Assembly (NCBI RefSeq): GCF_023008585.1
Contig: NZ_CP095390.1
Span: 1,550,001 to 1,614,000 of the forward strand
Reading direction: 5' to 3'
From: Natribaculum breve
GTDB taxonomy: Archaea; Halobacteriota; Halobacteria; Halobacteriales; Natrialbaceae
Length of the DNA stretch: 64,000 nucleotides
Position 1 is the first letter of the stretch; each line of letters begins with the position of its first letter. This document shows, one piece after another, positions 1-9,221 of the stretch. The notes below the pieces were generated by a model. It was not told the DNA's origin. It made no database searches and saw only the letters and a list, made by a program, of their open reading frames with translations. The translations under genes were made by a program, and so were the position numbers.

Positions 1-200
1 TCGGCGCTCGCGACCGCGTCGGTCTCGCACTGTCGACCCCAGGTCTCGACCCGGAGGGCGGTTATCTCACCGTCGCCCTCGAGCCGTCGCAGCCTGTCGA
101 CGACGTCGTCGACGACGTCGGCCACCGAGGCGGGGATACGCTCGCGAACCCGGAGTTCGACTCGTCTCGACCGTGAAGAGGTGGCGTTCGCTTCGGTCAT
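1..200 (-). CDS. small haloarchaeal protein, C-terminus cut by window edge
   Basis: The frame opens with ATG at 200 and runs off the left edge, so only about 66 N-terminal residues are visible. It starts MTEANATSS and continues with a charged amphipathic stretch (RVELRVRERIP, then a run of VVDDVV and RLRRLEGDG). I do not recognise the family with confidence; small haloarchaeal HTH-type proteins often begin this way. It starts 6 bp after the stop of the winged-helix gene at 207-425 and is read in the same direction, so the two are probably co-transcribed. The function is unknown. Confidence 0.55.
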   Translation of the reverse strand, partial: MTEANATSSRSRRVELRVRERIPASVADVVDDVVDRLRRLEGDGEITALRVETWGRQCETDAVASA

Positions 201-206
201 GGTGGG

Positions 207-425
207 TTACACGCAGGCGTAGACGCGATCACGCCGTGTGACGAGTTCTAGCTCCGTGAGCGAGTCGAGCACGCTCAGAATCGTGATCTTCGTGAGAGAA
301 AGTATCTCCTGCAGTTCGGTCACGGTGGCACCGTCCGTGACCAGCAGACAGAGGTACACGAGTTTCGCTCGTGGTGACGTGATCGCGTTCGGTATCGATG
401 TACGACGTCGTTCGTCGAGTTGCAT
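207..425 (-). CDS. small winged-helix DNA-binding protein
   Basis: A 72-residue protein that is almost only a helix-turn-helix. A helix around residues 20-30 (AKLVYLCLLVTDG) is followed by TVTELQEILSLTKITILSVLDSL, the layout of a MarR/TrmB-like recognition helix, and then by a short beta wing (LVTRRDRVYACV). There is no ligand or dimerisation domain. It probably acts as a stand-alone DNA-binding adaptor and is co-transcribed with the gene ending at the left edge. Its targets cannot be read from the sequence. An AT-rich, TATA-like stretch near 460-480 lies at a plausible promoter distance. Confidence 0.7.
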   Translation of the reverse strand: MQLDERRRTSIPNAITSPRAKLVYLCLLVTDGATVTELQEILSLTKITILSVLDSLTELELVTRRDRVYACV

Positions 426-725
426 GTATCGTCACGAGGGCGGAGGTCTGGTATTGGTATACCCTTCCTAAATCCAGTAAATATCAGATTACGGTGGTGA
501 TTTCGGTTGAATCAGGCCGTTCAGCGAGTGGTTTTTGATAACACGTCACACATAATCACGGTGGGTAATGACTACCTACAGAGTCGATCCAGCAGTGCGA
601 GTGCAGCGCGGGACGAACGCCCGTCGGTCGCCAGCGACACGACACCTCGCGAGAAGGGACGGCGTCGGGCCGATGGCCACGATCGAAACGGAGCGTATTC
701 AGGGTCGCGCCGTCGAGAGACTCGT
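426..725. other. divergent intergenic region, promoters only
   Basis: About 300 bp separate the leftward winged-helix gene from the GTG start chosen for dtdA. The stretch is AT-richer than its surroundings between 455 and 560, which fits two divergent promoters. The dtdA frame stays open upstream as far as a TTG at 507, but residues there are low-complexity and do not match the family, so I read this part as untranslated. No RNA gene or repeat is visible. Confidence 0.5.
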
Positions 726-2045
726 GTGATCGCGATCGTCGAAAGCCGTGCCGACCGCGCCTCCGAGCACGTCTGTACGTTTCTCCGGGAGCTCGCCGAC
801 TGGGAACGACTCGAGGACGACACCCGTCCCGACGCCGAGGGCGGTGGCCGCTGGTATCGAACCGAGGGTGCCGAACTCCGATCGTTCGACGACTTCCACC
901 TCGACCTCGAGCGACCCGTCGAGGCGTTCGACTGCGACCCCGACCTGCTCGTCTTCGCGTCGCGCCACTCCGGCGACACCGGCCCGCTGTTGACCGGCCA
1001 CTTCACCGGCAACTTCGGGCCGGCGGAGTACGGCGGAGACGACCACGCGCTCGCGGCGGCCTGTCCCAACGCGCTCGTTCGCCTGCTCGAGGCGTTCGAC
1101 GAGTACGCACCCGAGGGCTACGACGTGGGTATGGAGTGTACCCACCACGGGCCGACCGACGTCGGCGTCCCCTCCCTGTTCGCGGAGCTGGGAAGCGACG
1201 ACGAGCAGTGGGACGACCCCGACGGGGCCGAGGCCGTCGCTCGGGCGATCCTCGCGCTCCGCGGCGTCTCGCCCCACCGGGACAGACAGCTCGTCGGCTT
1301 CGGCGGCACCCACTACGTCCCCCGGTTCGAACGTATCGTCCGCGAGACCTCGTGGGCCGTCGGCCACGTCGGTTCGGAGTGGGCCCTCGAGGACATGGGC
1401 GACCCCGACGAACACCGCGACGTCCTCGAGGCAGCGTTCGAGTGCAGCGAGGCCGACCTCGCCGTCGTCGAAGACGCGAGACCGGACCTCGAGGCCGTCC
1501 TCGAGGACCTCGGCTACCGCGTCGTGAGCGAAACCTGGCTCCGCGAGGTCGACGACCGCCCGCTCGAGACGGTCGAGTCGATCGAGCGCGAACTCGGAGC
1601 CGTCGACGACGGCGTCCGGTTCGGAGCCCGGCGGACGGACTCGTTTACCGTCGTCGACCTCCCCGTCGAGGTGATCGAGGCAGCCGAGGGAATCGACCCC
1701 GATCGGGTCTGGGACGCCGTCGAGGAACGAACTGTCGCGTTCGAGACCACGAACGGTGCGAGTCGCGTCGGCAAGCGGGCCGCGATCGGCGACGAGGACG
1801 TCCGTGAGACGCTCGTCGAGGCGCTCGCAGCCGTCCTCGAGGAGAAGTACGATTCGGTGCGGATCGAAAGCGACGCCGTCGTCGTCGAGGAGCGTGCGTT
1901 CGATCCGGACCGCGCCAGCGAACTGGGCGTCCCGGAGGGACCGAAGTTCGGCCAGCTCGCGGCGGGCGAAGAAGTCGAAGTCGACGGCGAACTGGTCAGT
2001 CCCGAGGCAGTTCGCGTCGACGAAACGCACAGGTTCTCGTTCTGA
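726..2045 (+). CDS. dtdA: D-aminoacyl-tRNA deacylase (DtdA/GEK1 family)
   Basis: Hydrolyses the ester bond of D-amino acids mischarged onto tRNA, in the cytoplasm, so that D-residues are kept out of proteins; the archaeal/plant GEK1-type enzyme is zinc-dependent and unrelated to bacterial DTD. The GTG at 726 starts directly at the conserved N-terminus (VIAIVESRADRASEH) and gives 439 residues, the normal family length; an upstream TTG would add about 73 low-complexity residues. Family landmarks include FASRHSGDTGPLLTGHF, the His-rich MECTHHGPTDVG and GFGGTHYVPRF. It is followed at 157 bp by ftsZ1, apparently with its own promoter. Confidence 0.93.
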   Translation: MIAIVESRADRASEHVCTFLRELADWERLEDDTRPDAEGGGRWYRTEGAELRSFDDFHLDLERPVEAFDCDPDLLVFASRHSGDTGPLLTGHFTGNFGPAEYGGDDHALAAACPNALVRLLEAFDEYAPEGYDVGMECTHHGPTDVGVPSLFAELGSDDEQWDDPDGAEAVARAILALRGVSPHRDRQLVGFGGTHYVPRFERIVRETSWAVGHVGSEWALEDMGDPDEHRDVLEAAFECSEADLAVVEDARPDLEAVLEDLGYRVVSETWLREVDDRPLETVESIERELGAVDDGVRFGARRTDSFTVVDLPVEVIEAAEGIDPDRVWDAVEERTVAFETTNGASRVGKRAAIGDEDVRETLVEALAAVLEEKYDSVRIESDAVVVEERAFDPDRASELGVPEGPKFGQLAAGEEVEVDGELVSPEAVRVDETHRFSF

Positions 2046-2137
2046 CCGGTAGCGAAGACGATGGTAATAACTTTTAGTCGCAGACTCGACCGGGGTAGTC
2101 GGCGTGCGGATCTGGACAAGTAAAACAAAATTTCGTT

Positions 2138-2155
2138 GTCAGACGGATGTCTGAC
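2138..2155. promoter_or_regulatory. perfect inverted repeat upstream of ftsZ1
   Basis: GTCAGAC-GGAT-GTCTGAC: two perfect 7-nt arms around a 4-nt spacer, ending 47 nt before the ftsZ1 ATG in an AT-rich promoter stretch (2120-2192). The position and symmetry suggest a dimeric regulator site. The binding protein is unknown. Confidence 0.5.
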
Positions 2156-2202
2156 GTGTAGGGGAAAGGTAATTACACTCCATATACTATACCGGGCCAA
2201 GA

Positions 2203-3333
2203 ATGGACTCGATTGTCGAAGACGCTATCGACGAGGCCGAAGACGGGGGGCAAGCGGAGTTCCCCGGGGAGGCCGATTCAAATGCGGAGAACGCGTCGGG
2301 GACGATGACCGACGACGAGCTGGCCGACGTACTCGAGGACCTCCAGACCGACATCACGGTCGTCGGCTGTGGCGGTGCCGGCGGCAACACCGTCGACCGC
2401 ATGCAACAGGAGGGGATCCACGGCGCGAAACTCGTCGCCGCCAACACCGACGTCCAGCACCTCGTGGAGATCGAGGCCGACACCAAGATCCTGATGGGCG
2501 AGCAGAAAACCGGCGGTCGCGGTGCCGGCTCGCTCCCGCAGGTCGGCGAGGAGGCCGCCCTCGAGAGCCAGCAGGACATCTACGACGCCATCGAGGGCTC
2601 GGACATGGTGTTCGTCACCGCCGGACTCGGCGGCGGCACCGGCACCGGTTCCGCCCCGGTCGTCGCGAAGGCTGCCCGTGAGGCCGGCGCGCTAACTATC
2701 TCGATCGTCACGACGCCCTTTACCGCGGAAGGTGAGGTCCGGCGGACCAACGCCGAAGCCGGCCTCGAGCGCCTGCGTGACGTCTCCGATACGGTCATCG
2801 TCGTCCCGAACGACCGCCTGCTCGACTCGGTCGGCAAACTCCCCGTCAAACAGGCGTTCAAGGTGAGCGACGAGGTGTTGATGCGCTCGGTGAAAGGGAT
2901 CACCGAACTCATCACGAAACCCGGCCTCGTCAACCTCGACTTCGCCGACGTCCGCACCGTCATGGAACGGGGCGGCGTCGCCATGATCGGCCTCGGCGAG
3001 GCCGACTCGGAGGCGAAAGCCGAAGACTCCGTGAAGACGGCGCTGCGATCGCCCCTGCTCGACGTCGACATCTCCGGGGCGAACTCCGCGCTCGTCAACG
3101 TCACCGGCGGCAACGACATGTCCATCGAGGAAGCCGAGGGCGTCGTCGAGGAAATCTACGACCGCATCGACCCCGACGCGCGCATCATCTGGGGCACCTC
3201 GATCGACGAGTCCCTCGAGGGGTCGATGCGAACGATGATCGTCGTCACCGGCGTCGAGTCCCCGCAGATTTACGGCCGTCCCGAGAGCGAGGCCGTCCAG
3301 CCCGGCGACGACGACATCGACTTCGTCGACTGA
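2203..3333 (+). CDS. ftsZ1: cell division protein FtsZ1
   Basis: Tubulin-like GTPase that polymerises at mid-cell; haloarchaea carry FtsZ1 and FtsZ2 with distinct roles in ring assembly and constriction. The 376-residue protein has an acidic N-terminal extension (about 1-50), the nucleotide site starting at [10 protein letters not shown] (about 53-62), the tubulin signature GGGTGTGS at 143-150 and the T7 synergy loop NLDFADV at 244-250, so all catalytic parts are present. The N-terminus ([13 protein letters not shown]) and acidic tail (DDDIDFVD) resemble FtsZ1 rather than FtsZ2. In several haloarchaea ftsZ1 precedes secE-nusG (from memory); here 285 bp and a convergent ferredoxin gene follow instead. 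Confidence 0.93.
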   Translation: MDSIVEDAIDEAEDGGQAEFPGEADSNAENASGTMTDDELADVLEDLQTDITVVGCGGAGGNTVDRMQQEGIHGAKLVAANTDVQHLVEIEADTKILMGEQKTGGRGAGSLPQVGEEAALESQQDIYDAIEGSDMVFVTAGLGGGTGTGSAPVVAKAAREAGALTISIVTTPFTAEGEVRRTNAEAGLERLRDVSDTVIVVPNDRLLDSVGKLPVKQAFKVSDEVLMRSVKGITELITKPGLVNLDFADVRTVMERGGVAMIGLGEADSEAKAEDSVKTALRSPLLDVDISGANSALVNVTGGNDMSIEEAEGVVEEIYDRIDPDARIIWGTSIDESLEGSMRTMIVVTGVESPQIYGRPESEAVQPGDDDIDFVD

Positions 3334-3618
3334 CGGCTCACAGAGCGCGCTCTCCTCGCCCGTTCGGAGACGCCGTTTTCACGCCGGCCGTGACCGTCGC
3401 GGCGAGTCGTACGGCCTACGAGTCCATCCGCGCCGATCCGGCGCAGTCCGTATTCTCGAGTCCATAACTGATACTACTGGACAACAGGATTCACACATCG
3501 ATCGCACTCGAACGGCCATCGCCAGCGGCGACGGGCCGTGAGACGCGATCGAACGTGCACTGACTGCGTAGTATAAAAGCGAGAGAGACGTCTGTCGGCG
3601 ATCGAGACGCCGGACTGT

Positions 3619-3954
3619 TCAGTCGTCTGCCGTCGCCGCTTCGTTCGAGGACCGCGCGTCGACGTCGTCCTCGATGCTCGGCGGGTACTTCCCGCGCTCG
3701 AGTTTCAGATCCGACTGCGGGCGGGCCATGCAGGTCAGCGCGTACCGTTCGGCCTCCGCCTCGGTGAGTCCACGGGCGGCCGGTTGGGTGACCTCGCCCT
3801 CGAGGATCTCCGCCGAACACGCCAGACACATCCCGACGCGACAGGAGTACTCCTGGGCGATCCCCTCCTCGAGGCAGCGGCTGAGGATCGTCTCCGTGTC
3901 CGAACACGTGATGGTCTCGCCCGTGCCGACGAACTCGACGGTGTACTCTGTCAT
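3619..3954 (-). CDS. [2Fe-2S] ferredoxin, plant type
   Basis: A 111-residue soluble electron carrier. Four cysteines in the plant-type spacing C38-x4-C43-x2-C46-x28-C75 (SCRVGMCLACSAEI ... LTCM) bind one 2Fe-2S cluster; C17 and C27 are extra. The beta-grasp fold is followed by a disordered acidic tail from about residue 95. It is shorter than the classical halobacterial ferredoxin and lacks its large acidic insertion. It is divergent from the geranylgeranyl reductase gene and could donate electrons to that flavoenzyme, an inference from position only. A TATA-like stretch lies at 3981-3992. Confidence 0.9.
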   Translation of the reverse strand: MTEYTVEFVGTGETITCSDTETILSRCLEEGIAQEYSCRVGMCLACSAEILEGEVTQPAARGLTEAEAERYALTCMARPQSDLKLERGKYPPSIEDDVDARSSNEAATADD

Positions 3955-3978
3955 GACCCCGGATACGGGTAGCCCGGA

Positions 3979-3992
3979 CTTTACTTTTTATG
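3979..3992 (-). promoter_or_regulatory. TATA box of the ferredoxin gene
   Basis: On the minus strand the sequence reads CATAAAAAGTAAAG, centred about 31 nt upstream of the ferredoxin ATG at 3954. This is the expected distance for an almost leaderless archaeal transcript. Confidence 0.55.
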
Positions 3993-4064
3993 GACGTTTT
4001 GGCCCCTGGAAAGCGACAGATTGCAAGAAAAACGTTTTCTCGTTCCGGACTACACACACGGGTT

Positions 4065-5468
4065 ATGAGTGCCCAGGAGCAGTCCGCCGACGCCCCGACG
4101 GCGACCCAGTCGCCGGACGCGGTCGTCGTCGGTGCGGGGACCGCCGGCTGTTACGCCGCGGCGACGATCGCTCGAGCCGGCTACGACGTAATCGTCCTCG
4201 AGCGAAAGACGGAGGAGGAAGCGGGACACATCGCCTGTGGCGACGCCCTGAAGGGGGCCGACGCCTTCCCCGAGGCGATCCCAAAGGAGAAACTCGAGCC
4301 TGCGTTCACGAACACCGGCGTCGACCACGGTCGCTTCGAGATCCCACAGGAGGACACCGTCCTCGAAATCCCGATCCCGGGAGAACTCGCGGTCATCGAC
4401 CGCTGGAAGTACGGACGACTGATCATCGAGGGTGCGAGCGAAGCGGGTGCGGAGTTTCACTACGACACGGTCGTCCAGGACGTCCTCCAGGACGGCGACG
4501 GTCGAGTGACGGGCGTGAAAGCGACCCGGAACGGCCAGCCCCGAACCTACGAGGCCGACGTCGTGATCGACGGGGCCGGCTCGCTCTCGCTGTTGCAGGA
4601 CAAAGTCGACTTCTCCTCGTCGACGTTCGACACGAACGTCAACTACTCGCAGTTCTGCTCGGCCTACCGGGAGATCGTCCACGTCGAGGAACCGGTCGAG
4701 TGGTCGGACGCGCTGGTGTTCAAGCCGACCGAACGCGCGGCGGGCTACCTCTGGTACTTCCCGCGTACCGACACCGAGATCAACGCCGGCCTCGGCTTCC
4801 AGATGACCGAAGAGCCGATGAAGCTCGTCGAAGACCTGAAACGCGACCTCCGCAACCGCGAGGAGTTCTCGGGCGCGCGCGTCGAGGACAAACTCGGCGC
4901 GGCCCTCCCCACCCGCAGGCCGTACGACTCCGCCGTCCACCCCGGGTTCGTGGCCGTCGGCGACGCCGCAGGGCACGTCAACCCGACCACCGGCGGCGGC
5001 ATCGCGGGCGCGGCGTACGCCGGCAAGTACGCAGCCGACCAGGTGATCGAGGCCCTCGAGTCCGGCGACGTCAGCGAGGAGACCCTCTGGCGGTACAACG
5101 AGCGCGTGATGGACCACTACGGCGCACGCTACGCCGCGCTGGACGTCTACAACATCCTCTCGACGGCTGTCGACGTCGACGACCTGATGGGACTGCTCGC
5201 GGCGATGCCCGGCGACAAACTCGCCGAGGCGCTCTACTCGGGCAGCACGAACATCGGCTGGAAGCTCAAACTCGAGGCGCTACTCAAGAGCCGCGGCCAC
5301 TGGGGGACGATCTGGAACCTCTACCAGACGAAGCGCCGCGCCGACGAGATCCTCGCCCACTACGAGCGCTACCCCTCGAGTCCGGACGGGCTCGCCGACT
5401 GGCAACGCGAGCGCGACGATCTGATGGAGGCGGTCTACGAGACGACGGGGGCCGATCCCAAGTATTAG
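4065..5468 (+). CDS. geranylgeranyl reductase family flavoprotein
   Basis: FAD-dependent enzyme that saturates geranylgeranyl chains, most likely the digeranylgeranyl-glycerophospholipids that become archaeal membrane lipids, or prenyl side chains of quinones. The ATG at 4065 gives 467 residues. Residues 19-40 carry the dinucleotide-binding motif DAVVVGAGTAGCYAA, and GDAAGHVNPTTGGGIAGA near residue 305 is the second FAD-binding motif of the family. The closing segment (residues about 350-460) is helical, as in this family. It is divergent from the ferredoxin gene, a plausible reductant. The near-palindrome AAGAAAAACGTTTTCT lies about 28 nt upstream of the ATG. Confidence 0.88.
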   Translation: MSAQEQSADAPTATQSPDAVVVGAGTAGCYAAATIARAGYDVIVLERKTEEEAGHIACGDALKGADAFPEAIPKEKLEPAFTNTGVDHGRFEIPQEDTVLEIPIPGELAVIDRWKYGRLIIEGASEAGAEFHYDTVVQDVLQDGDGRVTGVKATRNGQPRTYEADVVIDGAGSLSLLQDKVDFSSSTFDTNVNYSQFCSAYREIVHVEEPVEWSDALVFKPTERAAGYLWYFPRTDTEINAGLGFQMTEEPMKLVEDLKRDLRNREEFSGARVEDKLGAALPTRRPYDSAVHPGFVAVGDAAGHVNPTTGGGIAGAAYAGKYAADQVIEALESGDVSEETLWRYNERVMDHYGARYAALDVYNILSTAVDVDDLMGLLAAMPGDKLAEALYSGSTNIGWKLKLEALLKSRGHWGTIWNLYQTKRRADEILAHYERYPSSPDGLADWQRERDDLMEAVYETTGADPKY

Positions 5469-5773
5469 CACCGACCTTTTGCTCTGCGGGCCGTGCCGCC
5501 CTCGGCAAAAGCTCGAGCAAACGCCTCCTCCTTTCTCTCCGCTCGCATTGCTCGCTTCGAGCCATAACGCTTGCTGTAGTCATCACCGGAGAAACCACGA
5601 GCTGTCTGGCGGGTTTCGGAAAACAGGAACGGCAGACATTGTCAGTCGTCGTCCCGCTCGCTCACTCCGTTCGCTCGCGGTGGGTGACGGTGGGCCGCCT
5701 GCCCTCCCCCGGGTCGCGGGCTTCTCACGGGGTTCGAAGCCCGCTCCCGGCCGGCGGTCGGGATGGTCGTCGA
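5469..5773. other. convergent intergenic region with a family B palindrome
   Basis: 305 bp lie between the ends of the geranylgeranyl reductase gene and the convergent M48 protease gene. No open frame here has credible composition. It contains the family B palindrome B1 at 5563-5644, short T-rich stretches after the reductase stop and GC-rich sequence to 5773. Confidence 0.6.
5563..5644 (-). repeat. family B intergenic palindrome, copy B1 (degenerate)
   Basis: Read on the minus strand from 5644 it begins TGACAATGTCTGCCGTTCC, then GTTTTCCGAAACCCGCC, closely matching copy B3 at 11057 (GCTGCCGTCCCTG, then TTTTCCGAAACCCGCC). The far arm (GTGGTTTCTCCGG, then CTACAGCAAGCG) is more eroded. This is the one B copy not abutting a stop codon; it lies between two convergent genes. 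Confidence 0.7.
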
Positions 5774-7513
5774 TCACCCGACGTACGACCGGAGCCGTTC
5801 GACGCGCTTCTCGGTCGGTGGATGTGTCCCGAAAACCGTGCGTGCGACGAACCGACGCGTGCGATCGAAAAAGCGGTGTTCCTCCCACGGCGGCGGCACG
5901 ATCGAGAACGCAGCCGCGGTCCCACGGTCGCGCAGGTCCGTCGTCGGGCGAGCCTCGAGGTCGCGATCGAGCGTCTCGAGGGCGCTCGCCAGCGCTGCGG
6001 GGTCGCCGGTGATCGCGACGGCCCCGTCGTCGGCGGCGTACTCCCGGCCCCGCGAGACGAGGAAGACGTACCACCGGCTCGCGGCTCGGACCAGCATCGA
6101 GAGGGGCTCGACGACGGGGTTGTAGCCGTACCGGCTGCGGGCGAGTTTCGCGACGGCACCGGGCGCAGACAGCGCCGTCAGCACCGCGGTGTCCCGGTTG
6201 GCGACGTGGGCAAGTTCGTGCGCGACCACGGCCTCGAGTTCGCGCTCGGAGAGCGTCTCGACCAGTCCTCGAGAGCAGACGAGCGTCGATCCAGCGGGGC
6301 GATAGCCCACCGTCAGTGCGACGGGAGTCTCGTGCTCGAGCACTCTTATCTCGGGTGCCGGGAGGTCGGCCTGTCCAGCGATACGAGTGACGATCGACTG
6401 GAGAGAGGCGTGAGCCGAGGCGTCGTCGACGGCCGAGCGGTCGGAACTCGAGCCTGCGACTCCGACGACCTGTCTCGTCGATTCGCCGTGCGCGAGGGTC
6501 TCGAGGTCGAACTGTCCCTCGAGGTTCCGGAGGATGGCGGTGTCGGCAGCGAACTCCGCGCGAATCGCACCGCCGACGTGGATGCCCACGAACGCGACGG
6601 CACTTACGGCGGCAAGCGAGACGGCGATCGTCTCGGCGGATGCGAGGGTCGCTGCCCAGTAGCTGCTTCCAGCCGCAACGAGTACGGCGACGGTCGCCGG
6701 GATGGCTGGATGACGGCCCACGGTCCGCTCGAGTCGGGCGCGAACACGCCGGACCTCGTCCGTGATGCCGTAGACGTCGTCGGGATCGACGGGCTCCTCC
6801 TCGGCGCTTTCGGCGGCGCGGTGCTCGACGGCGTCTCGCATTCGATCGACGTGGTCGGGAGCGAGGATCGAACCCACGACGAGCCAGCAGAGCGCGGCCA
6901 CGACGAGGAGGGCGAACCCGGGCCAGTAGGCGACGCTGAGGTAGCCGACGGCGAAGACGCCCACGACGAGCCAGTTGCCGCCGGCCGTGCGCTCGTCGTC
7001 GACGTCGTCTCTCGAGCGGAGCCACTCGTGAGCGGACCAGACGTAGCCGGCCGTCAGCAGGTAGAAAAACGCGAGCAAGACGAGGAGTGCAAACACCGTC
7101 TCGGGAAGTGCCGAGCGCAAGAACGGTAACGTGGCCAGCGCGATCAGCAGCGACGAGAGCAACAGTACGTACGAGGCGAGTTCCACGGTGCCCTGGGCGA
7201 GCGCACCCGCCGGTTCCGAGCGTTCGCGAGCCGTCCGGACGGTCCGAAGCGACAGTTCGACGATCGCCAGACAGGGAACGGCAACGGCGACGACGAGCGT
7301 GACGGCGAGCGCTTCGCCGGCGAGTCCGGAGACGGCATCGGGAAGATACTCTGGTGACGAAAGTGCCGCCACGCCGTAGTGAATGCCCGCGTAGACGGGG
7401 ACGGCGACGAGCAGGAGGGCCGCGCCGATGACGGCACTCGAGAGCACGAGACAGCAGGCGGCGGCGACGACCGTCCGGACGAGGAGGCTGGCGCGGGTAC
7501 GGACCGACGTCAC
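5774..7513 (-). CDS. multi-membrane-span M48 family metalloprotease
   Basis: Zinc peptidase of the M48/HtpX-Ste24 group, probably acting on membrane proteins. With the GTG start at 7513 it has 579 residues. About eight hydrophobic segments fill the first 330 residues, followed by the zinc motif HELAH (432-436) and downstream EYAADDGA with the third zinc ligand. The protein ends with THPPTEKRVERLRSYVG, the same tail motif as the compact HtpX at 19757-20581, so the catalytic half is HtpX-like while the N-terminal membrane half is an unusually large addition. The frame is open further upstream, but those residues look non-coding; the start is therefore moderately uncertain. Confidence 0.85.
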   Translation of the reverse strand: MTSVRTRASLLVRTVVAAACCLVLSSAVIGAALLLVAVPVYAGIHYGVAALSSPEYLPDAVSGLAGEALAVTLVVAVAVPCLAIVELSLRTVRTARERSEPAGALAQGTVELASYVLLLSSLLIALATLPFLRSALPETVFALLVLLAFFYLLTAGYVWSAHEWLRSRDDVDDERTAGGNWLVVGVFAVGYLSVAYWPGFALLVVAALCWLVVGSILAPDHVDRMRDAVEHRAAESAEEEPVDPDDVYGITDEVRRVRARLERTVGRHPAIPATVAVLVAAGSSYWAATLASAETIAVSLAAVSAVAFVGIHVGGAIRAEFAADTAILRNLEGQFDLETLAHGESTRQVVGVAGSSSDRSAVDDASAHASLQSIVTRIAGQADLPAPEIRVLEHETPVALTVGYRPAGSTLVCSRGLVETLSERELEAVVAHELAHVANRDTAVLTALSAPGAVAKLARSRYGYNPVVEPLSMLVRAASRWYVFLVSRGREYAADDGAVAITGDPAALASALETLDRDLEARPTTDLRDRGTAAAFSIVPPPWEEHRFFDRTRRFVARTVFGTHPPTEKRVERLRSYVG

Positions 7514-7650
7514 GGCGGAGCCACCTCGAGCGGGCACGGACTGGATCGGATGGAGGGACACTGTTGGGGACGCACGTTGGTCGAACGATCGATTTCGAGC
7601 GTCAAATAGGTCACTCTGGTTGCCTACAGAACGAATCTCATCGTCTCGTA

Positions 7651-7730
7651 CGGACGACTGTCGATCACTTCCAGTGCAACTGCGGCCGGCCTGCGGGTGC
7701 ACCAGAAAATCGGTACAGCAGATCCTATCA
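7651..7730 (-). repeat. family B palindrome, copy B2, overlapping the M20 gene stop
   Basis: On the minus strand it starts with the TGA stop of the amidohydrolase gene: TGATAGGATCTGCTGTACCG, then ATTTTCTGG. Copy B4 begins TGATACGGTCTGCTGTCCCG, then ATTTTCCG. The far ends also match (CGACAGTCGTCCG here, GGACAGTAGTCCG in B4). An inner stem pairs TTCTGGTGCA with TGCACTGGAA. Confidence 0.8.
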
Positions 7731-9017
7731 GGGATGCTCGTGACCGATCCGTTCGATCGTCTCAGCGAGCGTCTCGACGCCGTGGCGGATGCTCTCCTCG
7801 TCGACGTCGAACGTCGAGGTGTGGTGGCCGCCGGGGTGGTCGGTGCCGACGCCGACGTAGCAGGCGAGGCCGCCGTTTTCCTGGACCGTCTGCATGAGGT
7901 ACGTGGCGTCCTCGCTCCCGCCGAGGTCGTCGCGCTCGAGGATTCGGTCGACGCCGTCGACCTCGCGGGCGACGTCGCCGACGATCGAGACGAGCGCGTC
8001 GTCGCTGCGCGCGCTCGGCGCTTCCGCGCCGGTCTCGATCTCGACCTCGCAGTCGTGCATCTCCGCCGCCGACCGGAGGATCCTGCGGGCGTGCTCGTTC
8101 GTGTACTCCATCAGTTCGGTCGTCTCACCGCGTACTTCGGCGACGACGCGCGCCTCCTCGGCGACGATGTTGGCCGCGGTGCCGCCCTCGACGACGCCCG
8201 CGTTGACCCGGGTCGCACCGTCCGCGTGGCGGGGGATCGCATAGAGATTCTGGACGGCCGTCGCGAGCGCCTGGATCGCGTTTCGTCCCTCCTCCGGGCG
8301 CGCGCCGGCGTGAGAGGATTTACCCCTGAACGTCGCCTCGAGGTGGCTCACCGCGAGGAAGCCGTCGATGCCGGCGACGATCTCACCCGTGGGGTGGTCG
8401 AGACCGACGTGGGTCGCGAGCAGGTAGTCGACGTCCTCGATGTGCTCGCTTTTCGCCATCGACTTGCCGCCGCCGACGATCTCCTCGGCGGGCTGGAAGA
8501 AGACCTTCAGCGTACCCGAGAAGTCGCTCTCCTGGACGGCCTCGAGGACGCCGATGCCGATCGTCGCGTGGGCGTCGTGACCGCAGGCGTGCATCGCGCC
8601 CTCGTGTTCCGAGCGAAAGCCTTCGGCGGCGGGGCGGTGTTCGGAATCCGCCGACTCCTCGAGCGGCAGGGCGTCGACGTCGACGCGGAGGCCGACGGTC
8701 GGTCCCTCGCCGCGGTCGACGACGGCGACGGCACCCGTGTATCCGCCCTCGAGTTTCTCGAGGACGGCCTCGTCTGCACCCGCGTCGCGGGCGCGTTCGT
8801 ACCACTCCTCGAGTTCCGACTCGTCCGGAACGCCCATGCGGTGGTCGCCCGCGATGGCCTCGCGGCCGACGTACAGTTCGTCGAGGTCGAACTCGAGGTC
8901 CTCGAGTGCCGCGACGATCCGTGCAGTGGTGTAAAACTCCCGCCAGGCGGGCTCCGGTTTCCGGTGGAGTTCGCGTCGAAGGTCGATCAGTCGGTCCTCG
9001 GTGATCTGCTGGCTCAT
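7728..9017 (-). CDS. M20 family amidohydrolase (AbgA/HipO-like)
   Basis: Metal-dependent amidase of peptidase family M20D, the group that cleaves N-acyl-amino acids, hippurate or p-aminobenzoyl-glutamate; the substrate cannot be read from the sequence. It has 429 residues. The metal-site segments are HACGHDAHATIGIG (about 145-158) and FFQPAEEIVGGG (about 175-186), and the lid domain carries GKSSHAGARPEEGRNAI. The later His-containing segment GHHTSTFDVDEESIRHGVE completes the site. It is transcribed divergently from the NhaC-type antiporter gene. The stop codon is the first three bases of palindrome B2. Confidence 0.9.
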   Translation of the reverse strand: MSQQITEDRLIDLRRELHRKPEPAWREFYTTARIVAALEDLEFDLDELYVGREAIAGDHRMGVPDESELEEWYERARDAGADEAVLEKLEGGYTGAVAVVDRGEGPTVGLRVDVDALPLEESADSEHRPAAEGFRSEHEGAMHACGHDAHATIGIGVLEAVQESDFSGTLKVFFQPAEEIVGGGKSMAKSEHIEDVDYLLATHVGLDHPTGEIVAGIDGFLAVSHLEATFRGKSSHAGARPEEGRNAIQALATAVQNLYAIPRHADGATRVNAGVVEGGTAANIVAEEARVVAEVRGETTELMEYTNEHARRILRSAAEMHDCEVEIETGAEAPSARSDDALVSIVGDVAREVDGVDRILERDDLGGSEDATYLMQTVQENGGLACYVGVGTDHPGGHHTSTFDVDEESIRHGVETLAETIERIGHEHP

Positions 9018-9221
9018 GCTCTCACAATGGGACGGTCACCATTATAGTAGCCACTGAAAGGCGGTGTACACTCCCTCGCGACCGCTTTGGTACAGATCCA
9101 TTGACTGTAGACGTGCCGTGGTCGTCTTTCGTCGCCGAATGCGCCCTCGAGGCCGAGGGGTCGGCCAGGCGGCGGGATCGGGAATACAGTTATAGGGTCG
9201 AACATTGTCGTAGCAGGGACG

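Noticed and set aside
507..725. Upstream extension of dtdA from a TTG
   Set aside because: The added 73 residues are low-complexity and the family begins at the GTG at 726.
3674..7129. A very long plus-strand open frame running antisense to the ferredoxin and M48 protease genes
   Set aside because: High GC removes stop codons from the opposite strand of real genes; the product is Arg-rich and low-complexity with no domain, while the overlapping genes have clear families.
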